Part shown: in pieces, positions 16,590 through 32,571 of the stretch
Layout: the number at the start of each line of letters is the position of its first letter
Position numbering within the stretch: the first letter of the stretch is position 1
Origin: Flavobacteriales bacterium
GTDB lineage: Bacteria > Bacteroidota > Bacteroidia > Flavobacteriales_D > Sanyastnellaceae
Assembly: GCA_029238785.1 (NCBI GenBank)
Contig: JAQWFN010000073.1
Location: 1-55,439 of the forward strand
Length of the DNA stretch: 55,439 nt
Reading direction: 5' to 3'
Notes under the pieces: model-generated
The model's input: only the letters and a program-made list of their open reading frames with translations
What the model was told of the DNA's origin: nothing
Databases searched by the model: none
Translations under genes and position numbers: made by a program

Positions 16590-17780
16590 TTAGTTCACCT
16601 GAATAACTAGTCCTTTCAAGTATTCACCCTCAGGATGGAATGCACTAATTGGATGGTCAGCAGGCTGGTGCAATTGATGAAGTATTTTAACTTCTCTTCC
16701 CACAGAAATAGCAGCAGCTATAATCGTGTGTGTGAACAATTGCTTGTCTACAGCTTGAGAGCACGAAAAAGTGAAAATCAATCCACCGGGTTTAATTTTC
16801 TCAATGGCACGGGCGTTGATTCTTTTGTAACCTTGAACGGCTTTATGGCGCGCATTCATGTGCTTGGCGAAAGCAGGAGGGTCAAGAATAATGATGTCGT
16901 AATCGGTCTCAGCGTCTTTAATGAACTGAACAGCATCAGCATGAATACAAGCGTGCTTCGAACTATCAAAACCATTCAGTTTTACATTTTCCTCAACCAA
17001 ATCAAGGGCCTTTTGAGAACTGTCTAAACTGTGAACTAATTCCGCTCCATTACCCAAGGCATAAATCGAAAATCCACCGGTGTAACAAAAGGAGTTCAAA
17101 ATCTTTTTCCCCTTAGAGACTTTGCCTAACAATTCACGGTTCTCGCGCTGATCAATGAAGAATCCTGTTTTCTGACCACCTTCCCAGTCAATCAAAAATT
17201 GATGACCATTTTCAAGCGAAATGTTGCCGCTTTTTTCATCGCCAAATAAGTACTCGTTCTCCATCTCATAGCCACCGTTCTTTTTTAGGGTTGATGAACT
17301 TTTATCGTAAATGGACTTCAAATTACTTCCGTAAATGTCTTTCAAAGCACTAACCCAATGATCGCGCAGCAAGTGCATTCCCAAACTGTGGGTTTGGATA
17401 ACAAGGTGCCCATCGAAATGATCAATGATTAATCCAGGCAAGCGATCACCTTCGGCATGAACCAATCGGTAGGTGTTTGACTTGGTATCTGAGGTCATTC
17501 CTAAAGCTTCACGCATTTGATAGGCTTTGCGAATCTTCTCAATCCAAAAGTTTTCATCAGGAATTTCTTCATCAAAACTCACCATGCGAACTGCGATGGT
17601 TGCGTTGGGAGAGTAATGCCCATAACCGAGAACGGCTCCTTTGTTAGCACAAACGCGAACGGTGTCGCCATTGGCTGGCTGACCATCGATCTGCTTAATA
17701 GCTCCACTGAAGACCCAAGGGTGAAATCTTCTAATACTCTCGTCTTTCTTCGGTTTAAGGTAAACAGTGGCTGTGCTCAT
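16590..17780 (-). CDS. RlmI-like 23S rRNA (cytosine-C5) methyltransferase with PUA domain
   Basis: The protein has 396 residues from the ATG at 17780. The frame is open 10 codons further, but that stretch contains the -7 promoter box, so it is excluded. An N-terminal PUA domain (about 1-75, LKPKKDESIRRFHPWVFSGAI) precedes an EEHEE-type segment and a Rossmann methyltransferase domain with NSFCYTGGFSIYA and LDPPAFAK, followed by FSCSQAV with its catalytic Cys. E. coli RlmI makes m5C1962 in 23S rRNA. The exact target here is inferred from similarity. Confidence 0.9.
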   Translation of the reverse strand: MSTATVYLKPKKDESIRRFHPWVFSGAIKQIDGQPANGDTVRVCANKGAVLGYGHYSPNATIAVRMVSFDEEIPDENFWIEKIRKAYQMREALGMTSDTKSNTYRLVHAEGDRLPGLIIDHFDGHLVIQTHSLGMHLLRDHWVSALKDIYGSNLKSIYDKSSSTLKKNGGYEMENEYLFGDEKSGNISLENGHQFLIDWEGGQKTGFFIDQRENRELLGKVSKGKKILNSFCYTGGFSIYALGNGAELVHSLDSSQKALDLVEENVKLNGFDSSKHACIHADAVQFIKDAETDYDIIILDPPAFAKHMNARHKAVQGYKRINARAIEKIKPGGLIFTFSCSQAVDKQLFTHTIIAAAISVGREVKILHQLHQPADHPISAFHPEGEYLKGLVIQVN

Positions 17781-17796
17781 ATGATGAAAATTTCGG

Positions 17797-17804
17797 CAAA
17801 GGTA
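17797..17804 (-). promoter_or_regulatory. -7 box of the RlmI-like gene
   Basis: The minus strand reads TACCTTTG, ending 16 bp before the chosen ATG. Transcription would start near 17793, which decides against the upstream TTG start at 17810. Confidence 0.5.
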
Positions 17805-17813
17805 GAACAATGC

Positions 17814-19712
17814 TTACGATCTTAAACAAAAACGATCATCTTCAATCGTTTCAACAAGATCTTCGTCGATCATGGTGCGCAATACCTTACCAATGATGAG
17901 TTCGTCAAAATGAGGAAGGGCGGCAATGAGTTCGTCTAAACTCATATTTGCTCCTTCTAATGTCTTAACGATGGCTTTTTCCACTTGATCAAGGCTGCGG
18001 TCGAGGTCCAAATTGTTCTTTCGGCACCAATCGCAATGCGTGCAATCTTGGGGCTGCTCAACACCGAAATAACGGAGCAACTGGCTCTCCCGGCAAGATT
18101 CGGAATGAATATACACCTTCATGGCATCCCAACGAACACGCACCCGCTGCTCGCGTTCAAGCTTTGCGGCTTTCGGAAAGGTGATGTAATCGGCATCTTG
18201 AACTGCTGAAAGGAACATGATCATGTCTGAACTGCTTTTTTTAGCATATTGCAAGACGCCCATGTCAGCTAATCGTTCCAACTTGTACTGAATGTCCCGA
18301 TAATCCCAGCCGGTCATTTCACTCAATTTCCCTTCGTTTACACGAACATAAGTGTCGAAAATCCCTCCATAAGTTCGAACCAAAAGCTGTATAAAGGGGT
18401 CCCAAGTTGGATACTTGACCTGAAAATTATAAAGCTCTTGCTTGTTCATGGAGAAGTAAACTCTACTGGGCATTTGAAGTCCTTCAGACAATTGAAGGTA
18501 ACCTGCGAGAGCTAGAATGTGAAGTCCATTCATCACGGTCCTAGGGTGCTTTTCTATGTGTTTTGAAAAATCAATAATCGAAATGGCATGACTCGTTTCT
18601 AAACCGCTTCCTTGCGCCAATTGAAGGTAGGAGGTGAGTCGGCGATAGATTTCGCGGATCTCATCATCTTCCGGAAAACGTTCCTTCAAATCTTTTTCTT
18701 TAGCAGCAATCTCCTGTTCGGTATAAAACAATACAGCCCAGGCTTGGTCGCCATCTCTGCCTGCCCTGCCAGCTTCTTGCAAGTAGGCCTCTGGAGTTTC
18801 TGGGATATCGGCGTGAAGAACAAATCGAACATCGCTTTTATCAATTCCCATCCCAAAGGCGTTGGTGGCAACGATTATCCTGATTTTCCCGCTTTTCCAC
18901 TCTTCCTGAAGTTGCTCCTTTTGTTCAATGGCCAGACCAGCGTGATAGTAATATGCAGATTGTCCATGACTCCTTAAGTATTCTGCTACTTGCTTTGTTC
19001 TTCTTCTGGTTGATGCGTAAATCACACCACTTCCAGAAAGGCGTTGGCAAGATTGAAGGAGCTTTTGAAGTTTATTTTCAGCATGAACCACAGCTAAAGA
19101 CAAATTACTTCGGTTCATTTCACCCCGAATAACAAATGGCGTTTTAAAAGCCAATTGCTTCATAATATCTTGCTCAACCTCGAGAGTGGCAGAGGCTGTT
19201 AATGCTAAAACAGGAATGTTGGGTTTTACTTTTCGGATGTCGGAAATTAATCGATATGCTGGCCTGAATTCATGACCCCATTGCGAAATACAGTGGGCCT
19301 CATCAATAGCGATGTAATTCACCTTCATCTTTTCAAAACGAGTAAGAAAAAGCTCGTTACTGAGTCGCTCAGGAGAAACATACAAAAACTTGGTGCCACC
19401 GTAAATGGCGTTGTCAAGGATGATGTCGATTTCGCGCGGGGTATGGGCTGATGAAATCATGCTGGCTTTAATCCCACGAGCTTTCAATTGATCAACCTGA
19501 TCTTTCATAAGCGCAAGCAAAGGCGAAACCACTAAGCAAATACCCTCTTTGACCATTGCGGGAACCTGAAAACAAACCGACTTTCCTCCACCAGTTGGTA
19601 GAATAGCCAATAAGTCTTTCCCTTCAAGGGCTTCTTCAACAATGTCGGCCTGCCTACCCCGAAAGTCAGGATAACCCCAATATTGCTTTAATATTTCTTT
19701 TGCTTCACTCAT
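17814..19712 (-). CDS. recQ: ATP-dependent DNA helicase RecQ
   Basis: The protein has 632 residues from the ATG at 19712; the TTG four codons upstream is less likely because a near-consensus -7 box (GATCTTTG) overlaps it. Walker A PTGGGKS is at 39-45 and DEAH at 137-140, with CISQWGHEFRPAY after it. The helicase core then runs through ATNAFGMGIDKSDVRFV and QEAGRAGRDG. The RQC zinc site uses CRESQ and CTHCDWC, followed by a winged helix. No HRDC domain is present. It unwinds DNA 3'-5' in recombination and repair. It is divergent from tpiA. Confidence 0.96.
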   Translation of the reverse strand: MSEAKEILKQYWGYPDFRGRQADIVEEALEGKDLLAILPTGGGKSVCFQVPAMVKEGICLVVSPLLALMKDQVDQLKARGIKASMISSAHTPREIDIILDNAIYGGTKFLYVSPERLSNELFLTRFEKMKVNYIAIDEAHCISQWGHEFRPAYRLISDIRKVKPNIPVLALTASATLEVEQDIMKQLAFKTPFVIRGEMNRSNLSLAVVHAENKLQKLLQSCQRLSGSGVIYASTRRRTKQVAEYLRSHGQSAYYYHAGLAIEQKEQLQEEWKSGKIRIIVATNAFGMGIDKSDVRFVLHADIPETPEAYLQEAGRAGRDGDQAWAVLFYTEQEIAAKEKDLKERFPEDDEIREIYRRLTSYLQLAQGSGLETSHAISIIDFSKHIEKHPRTVMNGLHILALAGYLQLSEGLQMPSRVYFSMNKQELYNFQVKYPTWDPFIQLLVRTYGGIFDTYVRVNEGKLSEMTGWDYRDIQYKLERLADMGVLQYAKKSSSDMIMFLSAVQDADYITFPKAAKLEREQRVRVRWDAMKVYIHSESCRESQLLRYFGVEQPQDCTHCDWCRKNNLDLDRSLDQVEKAIVKTLEGANMSLDELIAALPHFDELIIGKVLRTMIDEDLVETIEDDRFCLRS

Positions 19713-19773
19713 TCTTTGCCACAAAGATCGCAGTACTTTGCGAAAAGCTATAATTTAGCCACAAAACAAACTT

Positions 19774-20526
19774 ATGCGTTCACAAATTGTAGCCGGAAAT
19801 TGGAAGAGTAACCTCACTTTTCAAGAAGCAAAAACACTAATCGCTGATTTACAAGACTTGAAAGGGTCTTTTCCTGATGATGTTAAAGTAGCTTTAGCAG
19901 CACCTTTTCCATATTTAGGAGCATTTGCTTCCGAGGTGAAAGGTATGCATTTGGCAGCTCAAAACTCAAGCGCTCACGAAATGGGAGCCTTTACAGGTGA
20001 AGTCCATCCAGAAATGCTCGCTAGCCTTGGTGTTGATCACGTGATCATTGGTCACTCCGAGCGAAGAAGCTTCTTCAATGAATCCAATGAAGTAGTTGCA
20101 GATAAGGTGAAACGAGCAGTGAACGCTGGTTTGAATGTGTTTTTCTGTTGCGGAGAACTGTTGGAACATCGCGAGGAAGAGGTGCATTTTGATTTGGTGA
20201 AGGAACAGATAGAAACTGGTCTTTTTGATTTGGATGAAACGGCCATGAAACAAATAGTGATTGCTTACGAACCAGTTTGGGCTATTGGAACAGGAAGAAC
20301 GGCGAGCTCTGAACAAGCGCAAGAAATGCACGCGGCAATTCGTTCTTGGATTGCTAATGAATTCAGCGAAGCATGTGCTGAAAATACTTCAATCCTTTAT
20401 GGCGGTAGCTGTAAACCAAGCAATGCTCGAGAGTTATTTGCTCAGAAAGATGTGGATGGCGGACTAATTGGCGGGGCCAGTTTGAGCGCGAAAGACTTTG
20501 CTGCAATCATTCAATCCTTCGCTTAA
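19774..20526 (+). CDS. tpiA: Triosephosphate isomerase
   Basis: The 250-residue TIM barrel interconverts dihydroxyacetone phosphate and glyceraldehyde 3-phosphate in glycolysis. Active-site residues are Asn9 and Lys11 (GNWKSN), His94 in IIGHSERR and Glu165 in AYEPVWAIGTG. The phosphate-binding LYGGSCKPSNA and GLIGGASL end the protein. The stop overlaps the prmA start by one base (taATG), indicating translational coupling. Confidence 0.98.
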   Translation: MRSQIVAGNWKSNLTFQEAKTLIADLQDLKGSFPDDVKVALAAPFPYLGAFASEVKGMHLAAQNSSAHEMGAFTGEVHPEMLASLGVDHVIIGHSERRSFFNESNEVVADKVKRAVNAGLNVFFCCGELLEHREEEVHFDLVKEQIETGLFDLDETAMKQIVIAYEPVWAIGTGRTASSEQAQEMHAAIRSWIANEFSEACAENTSILYGGSCKPSNARELFAQKDVDGGLIGGASLSAKDFAAIIQSFA

Positions 20527-21359
20527 TGGATTATAAAGGACTTTTTTTTACGGTTAACCCCGTGTTTCCAGTTAAAGATATTCTCACCGCTCGTTTAGCA
20601 GATCTGGGATTCGAAAGTTTTGTAGACACGGAGGAAGGCTTTGAAGCTTACATTCCAAAAGAACACTATAAAAAAGAAGAGGTCTTAAGCCTTCAAGAAT
20701 TTGATCATGCAGAATGGGAAATCAGTTTCGAGGAAAAGGATTTTGAAGATCAAAACTGGAACGCTACATGGGAAGCTAGTTTTCACCCCATTGATGTGGG
20801 AGATTTCGTTCGGGTAAGAGCGCCATTCCACGATGTAAAAGAAGGCTTTAAACATGAAGTGCTCATTCAACCACAAATGAGCTTTGGAACAGGGCATCAT
20901 CAAACAACCTTCCTCATCATGAAGAACATGGAAAGCATCAATTTCGAAAAGGCAAAGGTGCTCGATATGGGATGCGGAACGGGTATTTTGGCCATTCTAG
21001 CAGAAAAACTAGGAGCTTCCTCAATAGATGCTATCGACATTGATCACTGGTCGTTTGAAAATACCAAAGAGAACATCGAACTCAATCAAAGTAAAAACAT
21101 TGTTCCTATTCTCGGGGGGGAAGAGGCGATTCCAGAGGTGCAATACGATTGCATTATCGCCAATATCAACCGAAATATCCTCCAAGCTCAACTTCCAAGA
21201 TATGCGCGTGCAATGAAAAAAGGTGCAAGGCTGTTTTTAAGTGGTTTTTTTACCAACGACGTTCCTGTTTTGCAACAACAAGCGGCTGATCTTGGTATCG
21301 CTTTCATAGCCCAAGATGAAAAAGAGGGATGGGCGGTCTGGATTGGAGAAAAGGAATAA
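20526..21359 (+). CDS. prmA: Ribosomal protein L11 methyltransferase
   Basis: The 277-residue enzyme trimethylates L11. The N-terminal substrate-recognition domain (about 1-85) is followed by FGTGHHQTT (120-128), the SAM loop VLDMGCGTG (145-153) and IIANINRNIL (the NPPY-like motif, here NINR). It is coupled to tpiA by a 1-bp overlap, a pairing common in Bacteroidota. A weak hairpin and T-run follow the stop. Confidence 0.95.
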   Translation: MDYKGLFFTVNPVFPVKDILTARLADLGFESFVDTEEGFEAYIPKEHYKKEEVLSLQEFDHAEWEISFEEKDFEDQNWNATWEASFHPIDVGDFVRVRAPFHDVKEGFKHEVLIQPQMSFGTGHHQTTFLIMKNMESINFEKAKVLDMGCGTGILAILAEKLGASSIDAIDIDHWSFENTKENIELNQSKNIVPILGGEEAIPEVQYDCIIANINRNILQAQLPRYARAMKKGARLFLSGFFTNDVPVLQQQAADLGIAFIAQDEKEGWAVWIGEKE

Positions 21360-21385
21360 GCTCCTTTAAGGCTTAGAAGTTTTTT
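21357..21385 (+). terminator. Possible weak terminator after prmA
   Basis: A TAAGC/GCTTA stem (21357-21361 and 21371-21375) includes the prmA stop, and a run of six T begins at 21380. The short stem and 4-nt offset make this tentative. Confidence 0.35.
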
Positions 21386-21542
21386 GCTGTTGAACGATTG
21401 TTGAAAGTTCTTTTTGCGTGAAATAACTCTTTGTTGTTCCTTGTTATAAGTTTGAACTCGGCTTTTTCGGTTTGATTATTGTCAATCGAAATTATAGGTC
21501 GATGTACTACAAACAGTTCACCTTGATTTTGGATATTTCACT

Positions 21543-28737
<7,195 letters not shown>

Positions 28738-28751
28738 AAGCAGCGAAGTTA

Positions 28752-28819
28752 GAAAAAAAATAAGGGGAGAACACTTGAGATTGATGACCATGAAGGCTGC
28801 GTCTCCCCTTAAGTAAGGG
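28752..28819 (-). promoter_or_regulatory. Attenuator-like leader structure before plsC
   Basis: On the minus strand AAGGGGAGA (28802-28810) pairs perfectly with TCTCCCCTT (28762-28770) across a 31-nt loop. TTTTTTTT follows within 28752-28761, as in an intrinsic terminator. Just upstream CCCTT (28815-28819) can pair instead with AAGGG (28806-28810), giving a mutually exclusive alternative stem. The arrangement fits transcription attenuation; the signal sensed is unknown. Confidence 0.5.
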
Positions 28820-28864
28820 CTATTTTTCAGTTTAACCCAGTGAATTCATCCTTATGAATCTGCG

Positions 28865-28895
28865 CAAAGATATGTTATATAATAAACGTGGCCAA
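28865..28895 (-). promoter_or_regulatory. Promoter of plsC
   Basis: The minus strand has TTG (28893-28895), 20 bp, then TATCTTTG (28865-28872), a full Bacteroidota -33/-7 match. Transcription from about 28861 gives a leader of about 120 nt before the ATG at 28737. Confidence 0.6.
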
Positions 28896-29300
28896 TTCTC
28901 TGTTTACTCAATTCCCCTCAATTCATGAATGTCTGAGAAAAGGTGCTTCTGAACTAACATATATCAATGAATATCAATAACTTGTTTCCTGAGTTTTGAG
29001 CTGTTAATAAAAAACAGCCATTATTAGTATATGATTAGTTAATTTTGAAACGCAGTAAGGGTAAACGCCGTGTTTTGAAGAAATTAACGGGGTTTATCAA
29101 GTAAGCTAAGTTCGAGATTGATCATCTGAAGTAACATTACTAGTCCATCCGGTCAGTTTTCGTTAAAACAATTTCCTGAAGGAATAAAGGAGTACTTCAA
29201 GGGATCAATTCAGAAACTAGGAATAGGTATAGGCATAATTTTAATTAATATTGCAGTTATACCAATGCATAACCTAAGTTTAATTTTAGCATCGTTAGAA
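28896..29300 (+). other. Long intergenic region before the response regulator gene
   Basis: No gene was found. A TAATTTTG -7-like box is at 29040-29047. A 12-bp stem with one mismatch and one wobble pair forms between 29060-29071 and 29087-29098 (loop of 15 nt). A smaller hairpin (gctgtt / aacagc) lies near 29001-29018. If the box is used, the regulator mRNA has a structured leader of about 250 nt. Confidence 0.45.
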
Positions 29301-29963
29301 ATGAGTACAATTAAAGTAGCTATTGCCGAGGATCATCATTTAATGAGAACCGGTCTCTCAAAAATTATCAGTTCTTTCAAGAACATGGAATTACAGGTTA
29401 TTGTAGGAAGTGGAAATGAACTCTTCCGTCAGAATTTGTCGTCCATGGATCTCATTCTTGTCGATCTTGATATGCCTTTTCTGAAGGGTTTCGAAACAGT
29501 AAAACAACTCAATTATAGCGAAGAATCTAATTATAAAATCATTGGACTCACCAACGATATGGTGAATCAAGACGTCTTTCACGCATTTGAAATAGGAGCA
29601 AAAGCGGTACTCCCGAAAGACTTGAACGAAAAGGAACTGGAAAAAGCATTGAATTCAGTTGTTGAAGAAGGTTACTTTTTGTCAGACAGTTTAGCTTCAC
29701 TACTCATTAAAGGTTTAGAACAACGCTACCGTCAAAAACCAACCGGCTATAAAGGCCTCTATAGTGAACAAGAACGATTCATATTGATTCGCCTTTGTCA
29801 AGGAAAAAAGGCCTCTGAAATTGCTGCAGAACTTAATCGCTCGGTTAGAACCATAGAAAACATCAAAGCAGGAATGATGGAAAAAGCAGAGGTTCAAAAA
29901 ACGGTTTCTTTAGTGGTGCACGCTATTAAACATGGAATTATTGAACTTAGCGACCTTGATTAA
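29301..29963 (+). CDS. LuxR-type response regulator (NarL family)
   Basis: The protein has 220 residues from the ATG at 29301; the frame opens at 29265, but MSTIKVAIAEDHHLM matches the normal receiver start. The receiver domain (1-120) has the acidic pair EDH, phospho-acceptor Asp in LILVDLDMP and Lys in AVLPKD. The LuxR/GerE helix-turn-helix is at about 150-210 (SEQERFILIRLCQG ... VRTIENIKAGMMEKA). The usual TVxxHR is replaced by TIENIK. No histidine kinase is adjacent, so the partner is unknown. Its stop overlaps the convergent pseudouridine synthase gene by 4 bp. Confidence 0.92.
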   Translation: MSTIKVAIAEDHHLMRTGLSKIISSFKNMELQVIVGSGNELFRQNLSSMDLILVDLDMPFLKGFETVKQLNYSEESNYKIIGLTNDMVNQDVFHAFEIGAKAVLPKDLNEKELEKALNSVVEEGYFLSDSLASLLIKGLEQRYRQKPTGYKGLYSEQERFILIRLCQGKKASEIAAELNRSVRTIENIKAGMMEKAEVQKTVSLVVHAIKHGIIELSDLD

Positions 29964-30541
29964 AACTTCAATAATCGTCTGAATTCATCTTCACTATATT
30001 CCACGAAACCTCCTTGTGGTATTCCCTCTAAACTGATGCCTTCTATCGACAAGCGAACAAGTCTTAAAGTAGGAAAACCAACTTGTGCAGTCATTTTTCT
30101 CACTTGCCTGTTCTTACCTTCGCATAAACTTAACTTGATCCACGATGTAGGTATCGATTTTCTAAAACGAACAGGAGGATCTCGCTCTTCTATAAAAGCA
30201 GGGCACGCTACTGCTTCAGCCAAGGCAGGAGCCGTTTTATGAATTTTCCCCTTGTAATTCAAGCTTAATGGTCCGCGCAATTGAAGCAAGGCCTCTTCGT
30301 TTATTTCACCTTCCAACTGAACGAGATAAGTTCTCCAATGTTTGTTTTTGGGATGCAATAAACGAGCGTTGATTGAGCCATCACTGCTCAATAGCAAAAG
30401 TCCCTCACTATCAGCGTCTAATCTGCCAATGGGGTAGACGCCTTTAGGAAAGAGCTCAAGGCTGGCTAATCCTTGCCACCTTCCCTCAGGGGTGAATTGC
30501 GACAAATAACCATAGGGTTTATGAAAGGCAAAGTACTTCAC
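29960..30541 (-). CDS. RluE/RsuA-family 23S rRNA pseudouridine synthase
   Basis: The 193-residue protein has no S4 domain. It starts directly with the catalytic domain (MKYFAFHKPYGYLSQFTP), as RluE does. The catalytic Asp is residue 42 in GRLDADSEGLLLL; the later CEGKNRQVRKM and LRLVRLSIEGI are the conserved family motifs. E. coli RluE makes pseudouridine 2457 in 23S rRNA; the same site is likely here but not shown by sequence alone. Confidence 0.92.
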   Translation of the reverse strand: MKYFAFHKPYGYLSQFTPEGRWQGLASLELFPKGVYPIGRLDADSEGLLLLSSDGSINARLLHPKNKHWRTYLVQLEGEINEEALLQLRGPLSLNYKGKIHKTAPALAEAVACPAFIEERDPPVRFRKSIPTSWIKLSLCEGKNRQVRKMTAQVGFPTLRLVRLSIEGISLEGIPQGGFVEYSEDEFRRLLKF

Positions 30542-30589
30542 GCGGTAAAATTAGCACTTTAAAATCGACAAGATTGTACCTTTACCCTC

Positions 30590-31732
30590 GTGAAAACTCA
30601 ATCTAAAACCGGTGCCCTTATCTTAACATGTTTCCGCATGCTCATCATCATCGTGTTTTTATTGAGCTTTACCAAGCATTCGAGCGCCCAAGCAAGGTCA
30701 TCTAATGATCGAAATGAAGAAGCAGTTGATAGCCTAGAACAAAAAAACTACCTCTTCGCTTTTCCAGTACTCTTTCGCTTGCCAGAAACGAGGTGGGGTG
30801 GTGGTTTTGCAAGTCTGTTTAATTTTCACATCAATAAAAAAGATAAAATCAGTCCGGCAAGTCAAGTGCAATTTGGAGCAGCTTACACGCAAAACAATCA
30901 AATTTTACTTTATCTGCCGTTCAGCTTGTTTTGGAAAGAACGTCAACATGTGGCTTACGGTGAAGTTGGCTACTATCGCTATTCATACAATTTCTTCGGA
31001 GCAGGTGATTTTGGAACAAATCAAGCTCAAAATTACGATGCAAACTTCTTCAGGCTTAGACTAAATTACCTGAGAGAACTTAAAAATAGGTGGTACATCG
31101 GTGGACGAATTTGGTATGAAGACTACGAAATTAGCTCTAACGAACCCGGTTTAATTGGTGAACAAATCATTAGAGGTGATGAAGGAGGAAGGGTGCTGGG
31201 ATTTGGACTAATTCTCAATCAAGACAAACGAGACAATGTGTTCTTCCCAAGAAAAGGTCACTTTATTGAATTGGTCTCCCATCCAGATTTCACCCCAATT
31301 AGCGATTTCAATTTTTGGCGAAACCGTGCTGATTTCAGACTTTATTCATCACTCTCAAAAAAGGTGGTTTGGGCGAACCAGTTTTTTGTAGACCTCGTTT
31401 CTGGAAGTCCGCCGTTTTTTTCAATGGCGATGTTGGGCGGTCAAAGAAGGATGAGGGGCATGTTTGAAGGTCGATACAGAGATCGAAATGCGCTGTTATT
31501 TCAAAGCGAACTTCGTGCAGACATCTACAAACGCTTCGGTGCCGTTGCCTTTATTTCAGCGGGAAACGTAGCTTTTCAAAGCAGCGAATTTGCAGTAAAC
31601 AAAACGGTTTTAGCGGGCGGAGCAGGGCTAAGATTTGTTCTCGATAAAGAGAAGCACCTTAATTTGAGATTGGACTTTGCAGCAAGTAGAGATCATCGCG
31701 ATTTCTATTTCACGATCGGAGAGGCCTTTTAA
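30590..31732 (+). CDS. Omp85/BamA-like outer-membrane barrel protein
   Basis: The 380-residue protein has a signal peptide ending at HSSAQ (about 34) and a 16-strand-type surface-antigen barrel without POTRA domains. QRRMRGMFEGRYRDRN corresponds to the RGF/Y lid-lock motif of Omp85 proteins, and the protein ends in an aromatic residue (GEAF). POTRA-less Omp85-like proteins in Bacteroidota have unknown cargo. The GTG at 30590 is the 5'-most start; the ATG at 30638, leaving a shorter signal peptide, is equally possible because a TACCTTTA box is only 5 bp before the GTG. Confidence 0.82.
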   Translation: MKTQSKTGALILTCFRMLIIIVFLLSFTKHSSAQARSSNDRNEEAVDSLEQKNYLFAFPVLFRLPETRWGGGFASLFNFHINKKDKISPASQVQFGAAYTQNNQILLYLPFSLFWKERQHVAYGEVGYYRYSYNFFGAGDFGTNQAQNYDANFFRLRLNYLRELKNRWYIGGRIWYEDYEISSNEPGLIGEQIIRGDEGGRVLGFGLILNQDKRDNVFFPRKGHFIELVSHPDFTPISDFNFWRNRADFRLYSSLSKKVVWANQFFVDLVSGSPPFFSMAMLGGQRRMRGMFEGRYRDRNALLFQSELRADIYKRFGAVAFISAGNVAFQSSEFAVNKTVLAGGAGLRFVLDKEKHLNLRLDFAASRDHRDFYFTIGEAF

Positions 31733-31738
31733 AGCTTC

Positions 31739-32494
31739 TCACTCATTCAAATTCCAGTTGTATTCCTGGTATTCAATCTCGCAGTCTTCGTTGAGCTGAG
31801 ACGAACTAAATTGATTGATGAAGGACACTAGACTAAGATCTCTAGTGAAATCACCACTAAACCACTTGAAAATTCTTGAAATACGGGACTTTTCTGCTGT
31901 GATGCTGTTCCTGGTGGTGTCGTTGATGAAGTCAGTCGCAGCTTGGTTCAACTGTGCTTTAAGTCTGGAACTTTCATAAGCTGTATTGCTGAGTTTCGGA
32001 CAAGAAACGCTGGCGCAATTAATCGCAAAATGAATCCGCGGGTCTTTCCATTCCTCTCGTAATATGTCGTGTTCTATATTGTTTAAATCATAATCAATGC
32101 CCTCTATTTCAATAAAACGGATGTCCCATGGTGTATTGATTTTGTACAATGCACCCCCCAAATCTTTTATCGACGATACGGGGTAATTATCCACAATTAG
32201 TTTTACTGTAAATGCATTATAAGCATTGATCCAATAGGCCTTTCGCTCGTCAGAATTCCAGTTCTTCTTATTTGGATGATGCGAAGACAAGTGCTGTAAA
32301 TATTCCCCAAAGACTAGACTATCGTTTTTGAAGCCTTGATAATTGACACGTCCAAGTTCGTCAACATGCTTTTGCAAGAGTGCAGTCCATTGCTCATGAG
32401 TAATGGCTTTGCTCGTTGAAGGAAGTTCTTTCTTTGCACACGAAATGAACACAAAGAGGAATATAGGTATTATAATTGCGACTTTTTTCACCAA
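31739..32494 (-). CDS. DUF547 lipoprotein
   Basis: The 251-residue protein has a lipobox with Cys at residue 19 (FVFISC). DUF547 features are the W..LL..HVD..G.VNY start, KAYWINAYNAFTVKLI, the Asp/Glu-rich middle and IHFAINCASVSCPKL. The domain has a papain-like/transglutaminase-like appearance with conserved Cys and His, but no established reaction. It is divergent from a glycosyltransferase gene; both families are known from arsenosugar-type neighbourhoods, though no other arsenic gene is here. Confidence 0.88.
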   Translation of the reverse strand: MVKKVAIIIPIFLFVFISCAKKELPSTSKAITHEQWTALLQKHVDELGRVNYQGFKNDSLVFGEYLQHLSSHHPNKKNWNSDERKAYWINAYNAFTVKLIVDNYPVSSIKDLGGALYKINTPWDIRFIEIEGIDYDLNNIEHDILREEWKDPRIHFAINCASVSCPKLSNTAYESSRLKAQLNQAATDFINDTTRNSITAEKSRISRIFKWFSGDFTRDLSLVSFINQFSSSQLNEDCEIEYQEYNWNLNE

Positions 32495-32516
32495 GTAAAC
32501 TTCGAGAAAAAGTGTT

Positions 32517-32536
32517 GCATTTTTATAACAATGCAG
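32517..32536. promoter_or_regulatory. Palindrome in the divergent DUF547/glycosyltransferase region
   Basis: TGCATT (32517-32522) and AATGCA (32531-32536) form a perfect 6-bp inverted repeat with 8 bp between. It lies midway in the 77-bp divergent intergenic region, where a shared regulator could bind. No consensus was matched. Confidence 0.3.
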
Positions 32537-32571
32537 ATCCTATTTAATGCGCTTTCTTTTATTAGTGCTAA

